From: Betaproteobacteria bacterium
GTDB taxonomy: Bacteria > Pseudomonadota > Gammaproteobacteria > Burkholderiales > Burkholderiaceae_F
Assembly (NCBI GenBank): GCA_016861185.1
Contig: BOKW01000002.1
Coordinates: 1-64,000, forward strand
Direction: 5' to 3'
Length of the DNA stretch: 64,000 nucleotides
This document shows, piece after piece, positions 1 through 8,835 of this stretch (its first letter is position 1; each line of letters begins with the position of its first letter). Under the pieces are notes generated by a model that worked only from the letters and a program-made list of their open reading frames with translations, had not been told where the DNA came from and made no database searches. A program made the translations under genes and the position numbers.

Positions 1-27
1 TCCAACATACTGGAGCATGCATCCCGT

Positions 28-618
28 ATGCCGGATTCCACCCGACACGAACTGGACCGGCGCATCGCACGGCGCGTGCGCGACCTGCGCGCTTCGCTGG
101 GCCTTTCGCTGGAGGCGTTGGCGGCGCGCTCGGGCGTTAGCCGCTCGATGATCTCGCTGATCGAGCGCGGCGAAAGCAGCGCGACTGCGGTGGTGCTGGA
201 CCGGCTCGCGAGCGGACTCGGCGTGTCGCTCGCGTCGCTGTTCGATGCGCCGGCCGCGCAGCCGGCGCCCGTCGCGCGGGCGGCGGACCAGCCGTGGTGG
301 CGCGACCCGGCGTCGGGCTACCGGCGCCGCAACGTCTCGCCGAGCGGCTTTCCGTCGCCGATCCGGATCGTGGAGATCGTGTTTCCGCCGGGCGCGCGCG
401 TGGCCTACGAAACCGGACCGCGCGAACCGCGCATGCACCAGCAGGTGTGGGTGCTCGAAGGACGGATCGACGTCACGGTCGGCGAGGAGCAGAACGTGCT
501 GAACGCCGGCGACTGCCTCGCGCTGGTGCTCGATCGTCCGGTCGTGTACCGGAACCGGACGCGCCGGCCGGCCCGCTATGCGGTCGTCATCACTTCGCAG
601 TTCCTGCCCGGAGGCTGA
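28..618 (+). CDS. XRE family regulator with C-terminal cupin domain
   Basis: A 196-residue putative transcription regulator. Residues about 12-66 form a helix-turn-helix of the Cro/CI (XRE) type, including the stretch LAARSGVSRSMISLIERG. Residues about 95-190 read as a small beta-barrel cupin (MHQQVWVLEG, then a GDCLAL turn), which in this family senses a small ligand. The GNAT acetyltransferase gene starts 2 bp after the stop, so the two are probably co-transcribed and the regulator may control its neighbour. The ligand cannot be read from sequence. The upstream region lies outside the window, so the promoter is not visible. Confidence 0.88.
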   Translation: MPDSTRHELDRRIARRVRDLRASLGLSLEALAARSGVSRSMISLIERGESSATAVVLDRLASGLGVSLASLFDAPAAQPAPVARAADQPWWRDPASGYRRRNVSPSGFPSPIRIVEIVFPPGARVAYETGPREPRMHQQVWVLEGRIDVTVGEEQNVLNAGDCLALVLDRPVVYRNRTRRPARYAVVITSQFLPGG

Positions 619-620
619 AC

Positions 621-1154
621 ATGGATGCGGGCGACTACACGGTGCGGCGCGTTGCGTCGGTCACCGATTCGCAACTGCACGAGCTGGCGCAAGTCCTGAT
701 CGATTGCGTCGACGGCGGCGCCTCGGTGAGCTTCATGCACCCGCTGTCGCACGCGAAGGCGCTGGACTTCTGGCGGCACGTCGCCGCCGGCGTCGAACGC
801 GGTGAGCGTGCGCTGCTGGTGGCCGAGGATGCCGCCGGCATCGTCGGCACCGTTCAAGTCGTGCTGCAACAGCCGGAGAACCAGCCGCATCGCGCCGACG
901 TCGCGAAGATGCTCGTGCACCGGCGCGCCCGCCGACGCGGCATCGGCGCGGCGCTGATGCGCGCCGCCGAGGACATTGCACGCGAATGCGGCAAGACGCT
1001 GCTGGTGCTGGACACGGTCGTCGGCGGCGACGCCGAGCGGCTGTACCTGCGTCTGGGCTGGCAGCCCTGCGGCATCGTGCCCGACTACGCGCTGCTGCCC
1101 CGCGGCGGTTACTGCGCGACGCAGTTCTTCTATCGCAGGCTCGGCGCGGGCTAG
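621..1154 (+). CDS. GNAT family N-acetyltransferase
   Basis: A 177-residue acetyltransferase starting MDAGDYTVRR, with the ATG 2 bp after the upstream regulator's stop. The acetyl-CoA-binding signature is seen at RRRGIGAALM (R/Q-x-x-G-x-G/A), preceded by the strand AKMLVHRRA. The C-terminal half, YLRLGWQPCG, is the usual GNAT beta6-beta7 region. The substrate is unknown. The stop codon TAG (1152-1154) is the first three bases of the 18-bp inverted end of a repeat element, so the element appears to have defined the present C-terminus. Confidence 0.88.
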   Translation: MDAGDYTVRRVASVTDSQLHELAQVLIDCVDGGASVSFMHPLSHAKALDFWRHVAAGVERGERALLVAEDAAGIVGTVQVVLQQPENQPHRADVAKMLVHRRARRRGIGAALMRAAEDIARECGKTLLVLDTVVGGDAERLYLRLGWQPCGIVPDYALLPRGGYCATQFFYRRLGAG

Positions 1155-1475
1155 CCCGGATATTTCACGGGGGACGCGGGAATTGCGCGGATGCATGCGG
1201 GATGCGGATTGCGCGAGAGGGGCGCAGTCCAATGCCCAGAGGCATTGGCGAGCACTTGAGCGCAAGCCCGCGTTCCACGGTCGCGCTTGCAAGCGCGACC
1301 GGCTCCGGCGGCGCGAAGCAGTGCTTCGCGAAACCCCGCCTCCGCCCACAGGCGCCGCGCAAACCCGCGTAGCCCCGGCGGTACAAACTGGATCGGCCGC
1401 CCGCGTGCCGCAAGTGCCGATTCACCGAGACGCAACGCACGCATACGGGGGCGACCTCGTGAAATATCCGGGCTA
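1152..1475. mobile_element. 324-bp MITE-like element with 18-bp terminal inverted repeats
   Basis: Perfect 18-bp inverted ends lie at 1152-1169 (TAGCCCGGATATTTCACG) and 1458-1475. No credible open frame lies between them. Three internal palindromes are visible: 1229-1248 (8-bp arms, 4-nt loop), a perfect 22-mer at 1279-1300, and 1312-1330 (9-bp arms around one base). This fits a non-autonomous insertion element. The family is not assigned, and no clear target-site duplication is seen. The TAG at each end is the stop codon of the flanking gene: GNAT on the plus strand, ABC permease on the minus strand. Confidence 0.7.
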
Positions 1476-2237
1476 CTGGTCCGCGCGATTCAACGCCCGC
1501 ACCCCGACCGCGAGCATCGCGAGCGCGAACGCCGCGAGCGCGGCCGCCTCCCATGCGAGTGCAGCGGGACTGCCCGTGCCGAGCAGCGCGTAGCGCAGCA
1601 GGTCGACGTGCCACGTCAGCGGATTGAAGTGGGCGGCGACGCGGAACCACGCGGGCAGGTCGAGCACCGGATAGAACATCGTGCTGAAGAACATCAGCAG
1701 GATGTACGCGGCGCTGGTGGCGGTGTTGAATGAATCCATGCGGCGCAGCTCGATCGCGAGCACGGCGAAGGCGAAGAACCAGGCGGCCGTGGCGACGACG
1801 ATGACGGCGGCGACGAAGGCGAGCCATTCCCAGCGCACCCGCACGTCGAGCGCGCCGACCGCGAGCGCGACGACGATCGCGGAGCCGGCGAGCGCGACCA
1901 GTACGTTGAAGCCGATCTTGCCGATCAGCAGTTGCGCGCGCGTGATCGGGTAGGTCAGCAGCTCGTGGAAGATGCCGGAGTCCTTGTCCATGTAGAAGCC
2001 CCACGCGGCGTTCAGCGCGACGGTGAAGCCGACCATCGCGATCACGCCCGGCAGCAGGAAGGCGGTGTACGAAAGCACGCGGCCTTCGAAGACGAAGCCG
2101 CCGCCGATCATCCGCTCGAAGCCCAGGCCGAACAGCAGCAGATAGGCGACCGGCGCCAACAGGTCCCAGAAGACGAAGCCGGCGTTGGTCATCCGCTGCC
2201 GCCAGTCGCGATAGAAGATCGCCGCGATCGTTTTCAT
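1473..2237 (-). CDS. ABC-2 type transporter permease
   Basis: A 254-residue membrane protein starting MKTIAAIFYRDW, the permease half of an ABC exporter. About six hydrophobic segments are visible, for example LLAPVAYLLLFGLGF and VALAGSAIVVALAVGAL. The order (cytoplasmic N-terminus, long loop after segment 1, FSTMFYPVLDLP near the end) is that of the ABC2_membrane family (DrrB/NodJ type). Its ATG overlaps the ATPase stop by 4 bp (ATGA), indicating translational coupling. The stop codon TAG (1473-1475) lies in the inverted end of the adjacent repeat element. The cargo is unknown. Confidence 0.9.
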   Translation of the reverse strand: MKTIAAIFYRDWRQRMTNAGFVFWDLLAPVAYLLLFGLGFERMIGGGFVFEGRVLSYTAFLLPGVIAMVGFTVALNAAWGFYMDKDSGIFHELLTYPITRAQLLIGKIGFNVLVALAGSAIVVALAVGALDVRVRWEWLAFVAAVIVVATAAWFFAFAVLAIELRRMDSFNTATSAAYILLMFFSTMFYPVLDLPAWFRVAAHFNPLTWHVDLLRYALLGTGSPAALAWEAAALAAFALAMLAVGVRALNRADQ

Positions 2238-3190
2238 GCGCCGGCCTCCGGCCGCGGCTCGGCCACCAGCGTTACGAAGATCTCCTCGAGCGTCGGGCCG
2301 CGCACCTCGAACTGCGCGATCGGCACCGTGCGCGAGAAGTCGCCGAGCCTGGCGAGAAGTTCCGCCTCCTCGCCGTGAAACAGCAGCTCGGCCGAGTGGC
2401 CGTCGATCTTCATCTCGGTCGGCGCGAGCGCGCGCAGCCGTTGCGCGAGGTCGCCGTCGGCGCGCGCGAAGGTGAGCGTGACGCGGAACGTGTGCGCGGC
2501 GCGGCGCCGCAGTTCGTTCAACGTGCCGGCGGCCATCGCGCGGCCGCGGTGCAGGATCATGATCGTGTCGCACAGCGCCTCGGCCTCGCTCAGCACCTGC
2601 GTGGTCATCAGGATCGTGCGGCCGTTGCGCGCTTCGGCGCGCAGCCGCTCCATCACGCGCCGTTTCATCAGCGGGTCCATGCCGGTGGTCGCTTCGTCGA
2701 GTATCACGAGCGGCGTGTCGAGCATGAAGATCTTCGCGACCTGGATGCGCCGCTTGGTGCCGAGCGAAAGCTCCTGCACCGTGCTGCGCAGCCGCGCGCC
2801 GAGTTCGAACTCGTCGACCACCGTCCGCATCCGCGCATGCGCCGCGCGGCGCGGCACGCCGTGCAGGTACGCGTAGACGAGCAAGTTGTCGCGGACCGTC
2901 AGCAGGTTCTCGGCGGCGGTCTGCTGCAGCACGACCGCCATCTGCCGGCGCGCCGCGAGCGGCTCGCGCGTCACGTCGAAGCCGAGCACGGCCGCGCGGC
3001 CCGCCGTGGGCGCGGTGATCGTGCCGAGGATCTTCACCAGCGTCGACTTGCCGGCGCCGTTCGGTCCGAGCAACCCGTAGATGCGGCCGCGCGGCACGGC
3101 GAAGCTCACGCCGTCGAGCGCGCGCACGGACGCACCCGCTTTCGCGCGGTAGTCCTCGCACAGCGCTTCGACTTCGATCGCGTGGGTCAT
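2234..3190 (-). CDS. ABC exporter ATP-binding protein
   Basis: A 318-residue ATPase of the DrrA/CcmA-like exporter class. Walker A is GPNGAGKST (about residues 42-50), the Q-loop is VVLQQ, and Walker B is LVILDEATTG. The signature motif reads LSLGTKRR instead of LSGGQ, a variant also known in exporters of this class. A C-terminal domain of about 90 residues follows the nucleotide-binding domain, as in DrrA-type proteins. It overlaps the downstream permease gene by 4 bp, and together they would form a two-gene ABC-2 exporter operon. Confidence 0.92.
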   Translation of the reverse strand: MTHAIEVEALCEDYRAKAGASVRALDGVSFAVPRGRIYGLLGPNGAGKSTLVKILGTITAPTAGRAAVLGFDVTREPLAARRQMAVVLQQTAAENLLTVRDNLLVYAYLHGVPRRAAHARMRTVVDEFELGARLRSTVQELSLGTKRRIQVAKIFMLDTPLVILDEATTGMDPLMKRRVMERLRAEARNGRTILMTTQVLSEAEALCDTIMILHRGRAMAAGTLNELRRRAAHTFRVTLTFARADGDLAQRLRALAPTEMKIDGHSAELLFHGEEAELLARLGDFSRTVPIAQFEVRGPTLEEIFVTLVAEPRPEAGA

Positions 3191-3466
3191 CGGCCGGCCA
3201 TGCCACCTTGGCGGGAGGGGCGAAGCTTAGCCGCGCAACCCGGGGCGGCCGCCTGGATTGAGGCGCGCCTCGCGGCCATCCCGCATCCGCGCGCGCTCGG
3301 GAATGCGCGCGAGGTTTCGCGTGTTGTTCGTCGCGCGCCCGCATCGGATGCCGGCCCGCGCGGCCGCGCCGCCGCGGGTGCAGCCGGGCCGGGGTTCGCG
3401 CGCCGTTCGCTCTCCGCGCGAGCCCGCCGGCCCGTCCTCGGTCGCAACGCGTTCGGGAGGAAGTCG

Positions 3467-3997
3467 ATGATCAGCAAGCATGGCAAACAGGCATTCGCCG
3501 CCATCGCGCTCGGCGCGCTCTGGGCGGCTGCACCCGCGTACGCCGAAACGGTGCACGCGAAGCTCGAAGGCTTTCAGGAAGTGCCCGCGGTATCGAGCCC
3601 CGGCAGGGGCGACTTCCGCGCGAAGATCGAACGCGACGGCAGCATGATCGCGTACGAACTGAACTACGAAGGGCTGCAGGGCAGGCCGTTCATGGCGCAC
3701 ATCCACGTCGGCCAGCACGGCGTCAACGGCGGGATCAGCGTCTGGCTGTGCGGCAACCCGGAGGACGGGCCGCCCGTTCCGCCCGCCGGCACGCCGCGCT
3801 GCCCGGTGCCGGGCGGCAGCGTGAGCGGCGTGCTGACCGCATCCTCGGTCGTCGGACCGGGCGGGCAACTGATCGCCGCGGGCGAGCTGGCCGAGCTGAT
3901 CGCCGCGATTCGCGCCGGCGTCACCTATGTGAACGTGCACACGGCCGCGAACTCCGGCGGCGTCCCGAGCGGCGAGATTCGCGGGCAGATCAAGTAG
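3467..3997 (+). CDS. CHRD domain-containing secreted protein
   Basis: A 176-residue protein starting MISKHGKQAF behind a good ribosome site (GGGAGG, 3455-3460). A signal peptide ends near APAYA-ETV (about residue 27). The mature part has the CHRD (chordin) pattern: KLEGFQEVPAV at the start, MAHIHVGQHGVNGGI in the middle, and YVNVHTAANSGGVPSGEIRGQI at the end. Bacterial CHRD proteins are exported beta-rich proteins of unknown role. Two cysteines (LCGNPED and RCPVPGG) could form a disulfide. A hairpin terminator follows the stop. Confidence 0.88.
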   Translation: MISKHGKQAFAAIALGALWAAAPAYAETVHAKLEGFQEVPAVSSPGRGDFRAKIERDGSMIAYELNYEGLQGRPFMAHIHVGQHGVNGGISVWLCGNPEDGPPVPPAGTPRCPVPGGSVSGVLTASSVVGPGGQLIAAGELAELIAAIRAGVTYVNVHTAANSGGVPSGEIRGQIK

Positions 3998-4026
3998 CCG
4001 TCGAGCGACCGGCGCTCTGCCCATCC

Positions 4027-4053
4027 GAGGCGGCCATGCGCCGCCTCTTTTTT
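4027..4053 (+). terminator. Rho-independent terminator after the CHRD gene
   Basis: An 8-bp GC-rich stem (GAGGCGGC at 4027-4034 paired with GCCGCCTC at 4040-4047) with a 5-nt loop is followed by six T residues. It lies 30 bp after the CHRD stop. Confidence 0.8.
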
Positions 4054-4115
4054 CGTCCGGCCGGCGGGTCATCGGGTGCGGCCGCTAGAATCGCGCGACG
4101 CTGCACGGAACCCTC

Positions 4116-5318
4116 ATGCCCGCACTTTCCCGACGCGCCGCCTCGCTCGGCACCGAAAACGCCTTCGTCGTCCTCGCCGAAGTCAATCAACTGATCCGCT
4201 CCGGCAAGGACATCGTATCGTTCTGCATCGGCCAGCCGGACTTTCCGACGCCGGTCCACATCCAGGACGCCGCGGTCGAAGCGATCCGCGGCGGCAGGCA
4301 CGGCTACACGCCGTCGGCCGGGATCGACGAACTGCGCGCCGCTGCCGCGGCGTCGATGGCGAAGCTGCGCGGCATCGACATCGCGCCGGAGGACGTCGTC
4401 GTCGGCGCGGGTGCCAAGCCCTTCATCGCGTACGCGATCGCCTCGACGACCGACTACGGTGCCGGCGACGAGGTGATCTTCCCGGTGCCGGGCTTCCCGA
4501 TCTACGAATCGCAGATCGTCGCCCACGGCGCGGTGCCGGTCGCGCTGTCGCTGCGCGAGTCGCGCGCCTTCGCGTTCGATCCGGACGAACTGGCCGCGCG
4601 CATCACGCCGAGGACGAAGCTGCTGATCCTCAATTCGCCGCAGAATCCGACCGGCGGGCTGCTCGCGCGGCGCGATCTCGATGCGATCGCCGCGGTGCTG
4701 GCGAAGCACCCGCAGGTGTGGGTCTACGCCGACGAGATCTACTCGAAGCTCGTCTACGACGGCGAGTTCGTTTCGATCGCGAGCCTGGCCGGCATGCAGG
4801 AGCGCACGATCGTCTCCGACGGCGCATCGAAGACCTACGCGATGACCGGCTGGCGCATCGGCTTCACCGCCAACCGCACGCTGGCGCCGGTGTTCACGCG
4901 CTGGATCACCAACACCGAAAGCTGCGCGAGCCAGATCAGCCAGTGGGCCGCGCTCGCCGCGCTGACCGGCCCGCAGGACGAAGCGGAAAAGATGCGCGCA
5001 CGCTTCCGCGTGCGGCGCGATCTGATCGTGCAGCTGCTGAACGACGTGCCGGGCTTTCGCTGCGCTTCGCCGGGCGGTGCGTTCTACGCGTGGCCCAACG
5101 TCACCGAGGCCTGCGCGCGCATCGGCGCGAAGGACTCCGAGGAACTGCGCAAGCGGCTGCTGCACGAGGCCGGCGTGGCGGTGCTCGCCGACATCCACTT
5201 CGGGCCGCGCATCGAAGGCGAGGGCCAGCACATCCGCTTTTCGTACGCGACGAGCGAAGCGGCGATCGAAGCGGGCGTGGCGCGCATCGCCGATTTCATC
5301 CGCAAAGCGACCCGTTGA
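4116..5318 (+). CDS. Class I/II pyridoxal-phosphate aminotransferase
   Basis: A 400-residue fold-type I aminotransferase of the aspartate/alanine aminotransferase group. Visible landmarks are GQPDFPTP near the N-terminus, NSPQNPTGG (conserved Asn), YADEIYSKLVYDG (Asp and Tyr contacting the cofactor), and SDGASKTYAMTGWRIG, where the Lys after AS forms the Schiff base. The C-terminal RFSYA contains the carboxylate-binding Arg region. The amino donor cannot be read from sequence. A TAGAAT box (4086-4091) precedes it as a possible -10. LutC follows 10 bp after the stop. Confidence 0.93.
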   Translation: MPALSRRAASLGTENAFVVLAEVNQLIRSGKDIVSFCIGQPDFPTPVHIQDAAVEAIRGGRHGYTPSAGIDELRAAAAASMAKLRGIDIAPEDVVVGAGAKPFIAYAIASTTDYGAGDEVIFPVPGFPIYESQIVAHGAVPVALSLRESRAFAFDPDELAARITPRTKLLILNSPQNPTGGLLARRDLDAIAAVLAKHPQVWVYADEIYSKLVYDGEFVSIASLAGMQERTIVSDGASKTYAMTGWRIGFTANRTLAPVFTRWITNTESCASQISQWAALAALTGPQDEAEKMRARFRVRRDLIVQLLNDVPGFRCASPGGAFYAWPNVTEACARIGAKDSEELRKRLLHEAGVAVLADIHFGPRIEGEGQHIRFSYATSEAAIEAGVARIADFIRKATR

Positions 5319-5328
5319 GCGCGAACCC

Positions 5329-6024
5329 GTGAGCTTCGACACAAGCCGCGCGCGCGCCGCGATCTTCAAGCGCATCCGCGTCAACCAGCACCGCACGGGC
5401 GAGCCGGTCGCGGCGGAACGCGCGCTGGCCGAGGACTATCTCGCGCGCCATCCGGCCGGGCCGCGGCCGGCGCTCGAAGGCGACCTGCGAACCCGCTTTC
5501 GCGCGATGTCGGAGAAGATGGCGAGCACGGTCGACGAAGTGCCGCGGTTCGCCGACGCGCCCGCCGCGGTCGCGCGCTATCTCGACGCGCAGGCGCTCGG
5601 AAGGCGTGCGGTGGCCTGGCCCGCGCTCGCCGGACTCGACTGGGCGGGCGCCGGGCTCGAGGTCGAGTTCCGCGCGCCCCGCTTCGACGAGTCGCAGGGA
5701 GCGGATGCGGTCGGCATCACCGGCTGTTACTGCGCGCTGGCGGAGACGGGAACGGTCGTGCTGCTGTCGGGGCCGGACACGCCGGCGTCGACGCATCTGC
5801 TGCCGGAGACGCACGTCGCGCTGGTGCGCGCGTCGCGCATCGTCGCCGGCATGGAAGACGCGTTCGCGCTGCTGCGCGGCGAGCGCGGTGATGCGCGGCA
5901 GATGCTGCCGCGCGCGCTGAACATGGTGTCGGGACCGTCGCGCACCGCGGACATCGAACAGACGGTGGTGCTCGGCGCGCATGGCCCGTACCGCGTGCAT
6001 CTGATCATCGCCACAGAAGAATGA
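5329..6024 (+). CDS. lutC: LutC/YkgG family protein (LUD domain)
   Basis: A 231-residue protein starting at GTG (SFDTSRARAA). The LUD domain (formerly DUF162) is recognised by GITGCYCALAETGTVVL, the SGPDTPAS-THLLPETHVAL stretch, and SGPSRTADIEQTVVLGAHGP near the C-terminus. In other bacteria LutC acts with the iron-sulfur proteins LutA and LutB in L-lactate oxidation. Neither partner is adjacent here, so it is an orphan in this window and its role is uncertain. It sits between an aminotransferase and an antiporter and may be transcribed with both. Confidence 0.85.
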   Translation: MSFDTSRARAAIFKRIRVNQHRTGEPVAAERALAEDYLARHPAGPRPALEGDLRTRFRAMSEKMASTVDEVPRFADAPAAVARYLDAQALGRRAVAWPALAGLDWAGAGLEVEFRAPRFDESQGADAVGITGCYCALAETGTVVLLSGPDTPASTHLLPETHVALVRASRIVAGMEDAFALLRGERGDARQMLPRALNMVSGPSRTADIEQTVVLGAHGPYRVHLIIATEE

Positions 6025-6067
6025 CGCAGACCGTCCGATTCGTCCGGACGGCGGGGAAGGGGGAGCG

Positions 6068-7483
6068 TTGAAGGGAATCCGCATCGCGCACGCGGCGGCG
6101 CTGGTCGCCGCAATCGCGCCCTGCGCCGCGGCGGCGGCCGAGTTCGACGCAACCCGGCTCGGGCTCGGGTGGGCGCTGCCCTTCGTGGGCATCCTGCTGT
6201 CGATCGCGCTGATGCCGTTGGTCGCGCTGCGCGTCTGGCATCACCACTACGGCAAGATCGCGTTCGCATGGGCGCTCGCGTGCGTCGTGCCGCTCGGCCT
6301 GGCGTTCGGCGCGCGCACTGCGATCGAGCTGGCGCTGCACACGCTGCTGCTGGAGTTCCTGCCGTTCATCGTCTTCATCGGCACGCTGTACGTGATCGCC
6401 GGCGGCATCTTCCTGCGCGGCAACCTGAGCGGCACGCCGATCATCAACACCGGCATCCTCGCGTTGGGCGGCGTGCTCGCGAGCTTCATGGGTACGACGG
6501 GCGCCGCGATGCTGCTGATCCGGCCGCTGATCCGCGCCAACGACGACCGCCGGCACAACGTGCACACGATCGTCTTCTTCATCTTCATCGTCGCCAACGT
6601 CGGCGGTTCGCTGACGCCGCTCGGCGACCCGCCGCTGTTCCTCGGCTTCCTGAAGGGCGTGAGCTTCTTCTGGACGATGCAGCACATGTTCGCGCCGATG
6701 CTGTTCGTGCTGGCGATCCTGCTCGCGCTGTATTTCGCGCTCGACTCGGCGCTGTACATGCGCGACATCGCGCAGGGGCTGAAGCGCGATCCGACGCCCG
6801 TCAGCGCGCTGCGCATCGAGGGCAGCGTCAACTTCCTGCTGCTCGCGCTCGTGCTCGGCGCGGTGCTGATGAGCGGCCTCTGGAAGCCCGCCGTGGAGAT
6901 CGACGTGCTGGGACAGAAGCTGCCGCTCGAGGGCCTCGTGCGCGACGCGATCTTCCTGGCCGTCGCCGCCGTTTCGCTGGCGATCACGCCCAAGGCGACG
7001 CGGCAGTCCAACGAGTTCGGCTGGGCGCCGATCGCCGAGGTCGCGAAGCTCTTCTTCGGCATTTTCATCACGATGGCGCCGGTGCTGCTGATGCTGCGCG
7101 CGGGCGAGTCCGGCGCGTTCGCCGACCTGGTGCGGCTGGTGACCGACGGGGAGGGCCGTCCGGTCGACGCCGCCTACTTCTGGCTGACCGGCGCGCTGTC
7201 GTCCTTCCTCGACAACGCGCCGACCTATCTCGTCTTCTTCAACCTGGCCGGCGGCGACCCGCAGGCGCTGATGACTACACTCGCGCCGACGCTGACGGCG
7301 ATCTCGGCCGGCGCGGTCTTCATGGGCGCCAACACCTACATCGGCAACGCGCCGAACTTCATGGTCAAGGCGATCGCCGAGGACAGCGGCATTGCCATGC
7401 CGAGCTTCTTCGGCTACATGTTGTGGTCGGGAGCGATCCTGCTGCCGATCTTCGGACTGCTGACCTTCATCTTCTTCCTATGA
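6068..7483 (+). CDS. Sodium:proton antiporter (NhaD/ion-transporter superfamily)
   Basis: A 471-residue inner-membrane protein with about twelve hydrophobic segments. Landmarks typical of NhaD-like antiporters include GTTGAAMLLIRPLI, GGSLTPLGDPPLFLGFLKG and GALSSFLDNAPTYLVFFN. The start is assigned to TTG (6068) because a strong purine-rich ribosome site (AAGGGGGAG) lies just upstream and the first 25 residues form a signal-like hydrophobic helix ending in AAAAAE. Its stop overlaps the start of the next gene by 4 bp (ATGA). Ion specificity is inferred from family resemblance only. Confidence 0.87.
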   Translation: MKGIRIAHAAALVAAIAPCAAAAAEFDATRLGLGWALPFVGILLSIALMPLVALRVWHHHYGKIAFAWALACVVPLGLAFGARTAIELALHTLLLEFLPFIVFIGTLYVIAGGIFLRGNLSGTPIINTGILALGGVLASFMGTTGAAMLLIRPLIRANDDRRHNVHTIVFFIFIVANVGGSLTPLGDPPLFLGFLKGVSFFWTMQHMFAPMLFVLAILLALYFALDSALYMRDIAQGLKRDPTPVSALRIEGSVNFLLLALVLGAVLMSGLWKPAVEIDVLGQKLPLEGLVRDAIFLAVAAVSLAITPKATRQSNEFGWAPIAEVAKLFFGIFITMAPVLLMLRAGESGAFADLVRLVTDGEGRPVDAAYFWLTGALSSFLDNAPTYLVFFNLAGGDPQALMTTLAPTLTAISAGAVFMGANTYIGNAPNFMVKAIAEDSGIAMPSFFGYMLWSGAILLPIFGLLTFIFFL

Positions 7484-8469
7484 GCAAGCGACCCTACCGC
7501 GTCGCGGTCACGCGCCGGATCTTCCCGGCGCTGATCGACGAACTGAAGGAAAGCTACGATCTCGTCGACAACCAGGCCGATCTGTCGCTCGCGCCCGAGC
7601 AGCTCGCCGAGCGGCTCGCCGACGCCGACGGCGCGCTGATCACCGCGGGCGACCGCATCGACGAGCCCCTGCTCGCGCGCTGCCCGCGGCTGAAGATCGT
7701 CGCCAACATCGCGGTCGGCTACAACAACATCGATCTGGCCGCCTGTACGAAGCTGGGCGTGGTCGCGACCAACACGCCCGACGTGCTGAACGAGGCGACC
7801 GCCGACCATGCGTGGGCGCTGCTGCTGGCGGCGGCGCGGCGCGTCTGCGAGTCCGGGCGCTGGCTGCGCGCGGGACACTGGAAGCGCTGGGAGTTCGAGA
7901 TGTTCCTCGGTGCCGAGCTGCACGGCACCACGCTCGGGGTCATCGGCATGGGCCGCATCGGTCGCGCGATCGCACGGCGCGCGGCGGGATTTTCGATGCG
8001 CGTCGCGTATCACAACCGCACGCGCCTGCCCGCGGAGCAGGAGGGCGGCGCGATCTGGGCGACCAAGGAAGACCTGCTGCGCGCGGCCGACCACCTGATC
8101 GTGATGGTGCCGTACTCGCGCGACACGCATCACCTGATCGGCGCGGCGGAGCTGGCGCTGATGAAGCCTACCGCGGTGCTCGTCAACATCGCGCGCGGCG
8201 GCGTGGTCGACGACGACGCCCTGATCGACGCGCTGAAGAACGGGCGGCTCGCCGCGGCGGGGCTCGATGTGTTCGAGGACGAGCCGAACCTGCGGCGCGG
8301 CTTCCTCGAACTCGAAAACGCCGTGCTGACGCCGCACATCGCGTCGAGCACGCGCGCCACGCGCAATGCGATGGCGCGGCTGGCGATGCGCAACCTGGCC
8401 GAAACGCTCGCCGGCCGGCAGCCGCCGTCGCTGCTGAACCCGGACGTGTGGCAAGCTCGACGCACCTGA
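7480..8469 (+). CDS. D-2-hydroxyacid dehydrogenase (glyoxylate/hydroxypyruvate reductase type)
   Basis: A 329-residue NAD(P)H-dependent dehydrogenase. The nucleotide-binding loop is GVIGMGRIGRAIARRA. The catalytic triad region is visible as the Arg in LVNIARGGVVDDDAL, the Glu in DVFEDEPN and the His in TPHIASST. NHRT at the beta2 end (YHNRTRLP) suggests NADP preference, as in GhrB-like enzymes. It reduces glyoxylate, hydroxypyruvate or a similar 2-oxoacid; the exact substrate is not readable. It overlaps the antiporter by 4 bp, so the pair is translationally coupled. Confidence 0.9.
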   Translation: MSKRPYRVAVTRRIFPALIDELKESYDLVDNQADLSLAPEQLAERLADADGALITAGDRIDEPLLARCPRLKIVANIAVGYNNIDLAACTKLGVVATNTPDVLNEATADHAWALLLAAARRVCESGRWLRAGHWKRWEFEMFLGAELHGTTLGVIGMGRIGRAIARRAAGFSMRVAYHNRTRLPAEQEGGAIWATKEDLLRAADHLIVMVPYSRDTHHLIGAAELALMKPTAVLVNIARGGVVDDDALIDALKNGRLAAAGLDVFEDEPNLRRGFLELENAVLTPHIASSTRATRNAMARLAMRNLAETLAGRQPPSLLNPDVWQARRT

Positions 8470-8481
8470 AGGAGCCGCCCG

Positions 8482-8820
8482 ATGTCGGACATCAAGTACA
8501 CGCGCAAGCACAGCCTGCCGCTCGCGCAGGCGAAGAAGATCGCGCAGAAGACCGCTGACGATCTGGCCGAGGAGTACGACCTGGTCAGCGAATGGGAAGG
8601 CGACACGCTGCACTTCCACCGCACCGGCGTCGAGGGCCACATGCACGTGACCGACTCGCACATCGACCTGAACGTGAAGCTCGGCTTCCTGCTGAGACCG
8701 TTCAAGGCTAGGTTCGAGCAGCACATCGAACATCACCTCGACGAGTTGCTGGACAGGGCCAAGCCCTCGCACGCGTCGGCGAAGGCAGCCGCGAAGAAGG
8801 GCGGCAAGGGCAGGGCCTGA
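8482..8820 (+). CDS. Polyhydroxyalkanoic acid system family protein
   Basis: A 112-residue protein (MSDIKYTRKHSL) of the PHA granule-region family: small proteins with an amphipathic N-terminal helix, then short strands (EWEGDTLHFHR, HMHVTDSHIDLNVKLG), and a basic C-terminal tail rich in Lys and Ala. Related proteins are encoded near PHA genes and are thought to act at granules; the molecular role is not established. It lies 12 bp after the dehydrogenase and ends at a bidirectional terminator. A phasin gene at 21325 supports PHA storage in this organism. Confidence 0.8.
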   Translation: MSDIKYTRKHSLPLAQAKKIAQKTADDLAEEYDLVSEWEGDTLHFHRTGVEGHMHVTDSHIDLNVKLGFLLRPFKARFEQHIEHHLDELLDRAKPSHASAKAAAKKGGKGRA

Positions 8821-8835
8821 ACGCCGCACTGAAAA

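Noticed and set aside
1152..1475. Complete insertion sequence
   Set aside because: Only 288 bp lie between the inverted ends, with no transposase frame and no clear target-site duplication.
1473..3344. A single 623-codon ABC protein covering both exporter genes
   Set aside because: The permease start and ATPase stop overlap in a normal ATGA arrangement, and the upstream part of the long frame is out of frame with the ATPase motifs.
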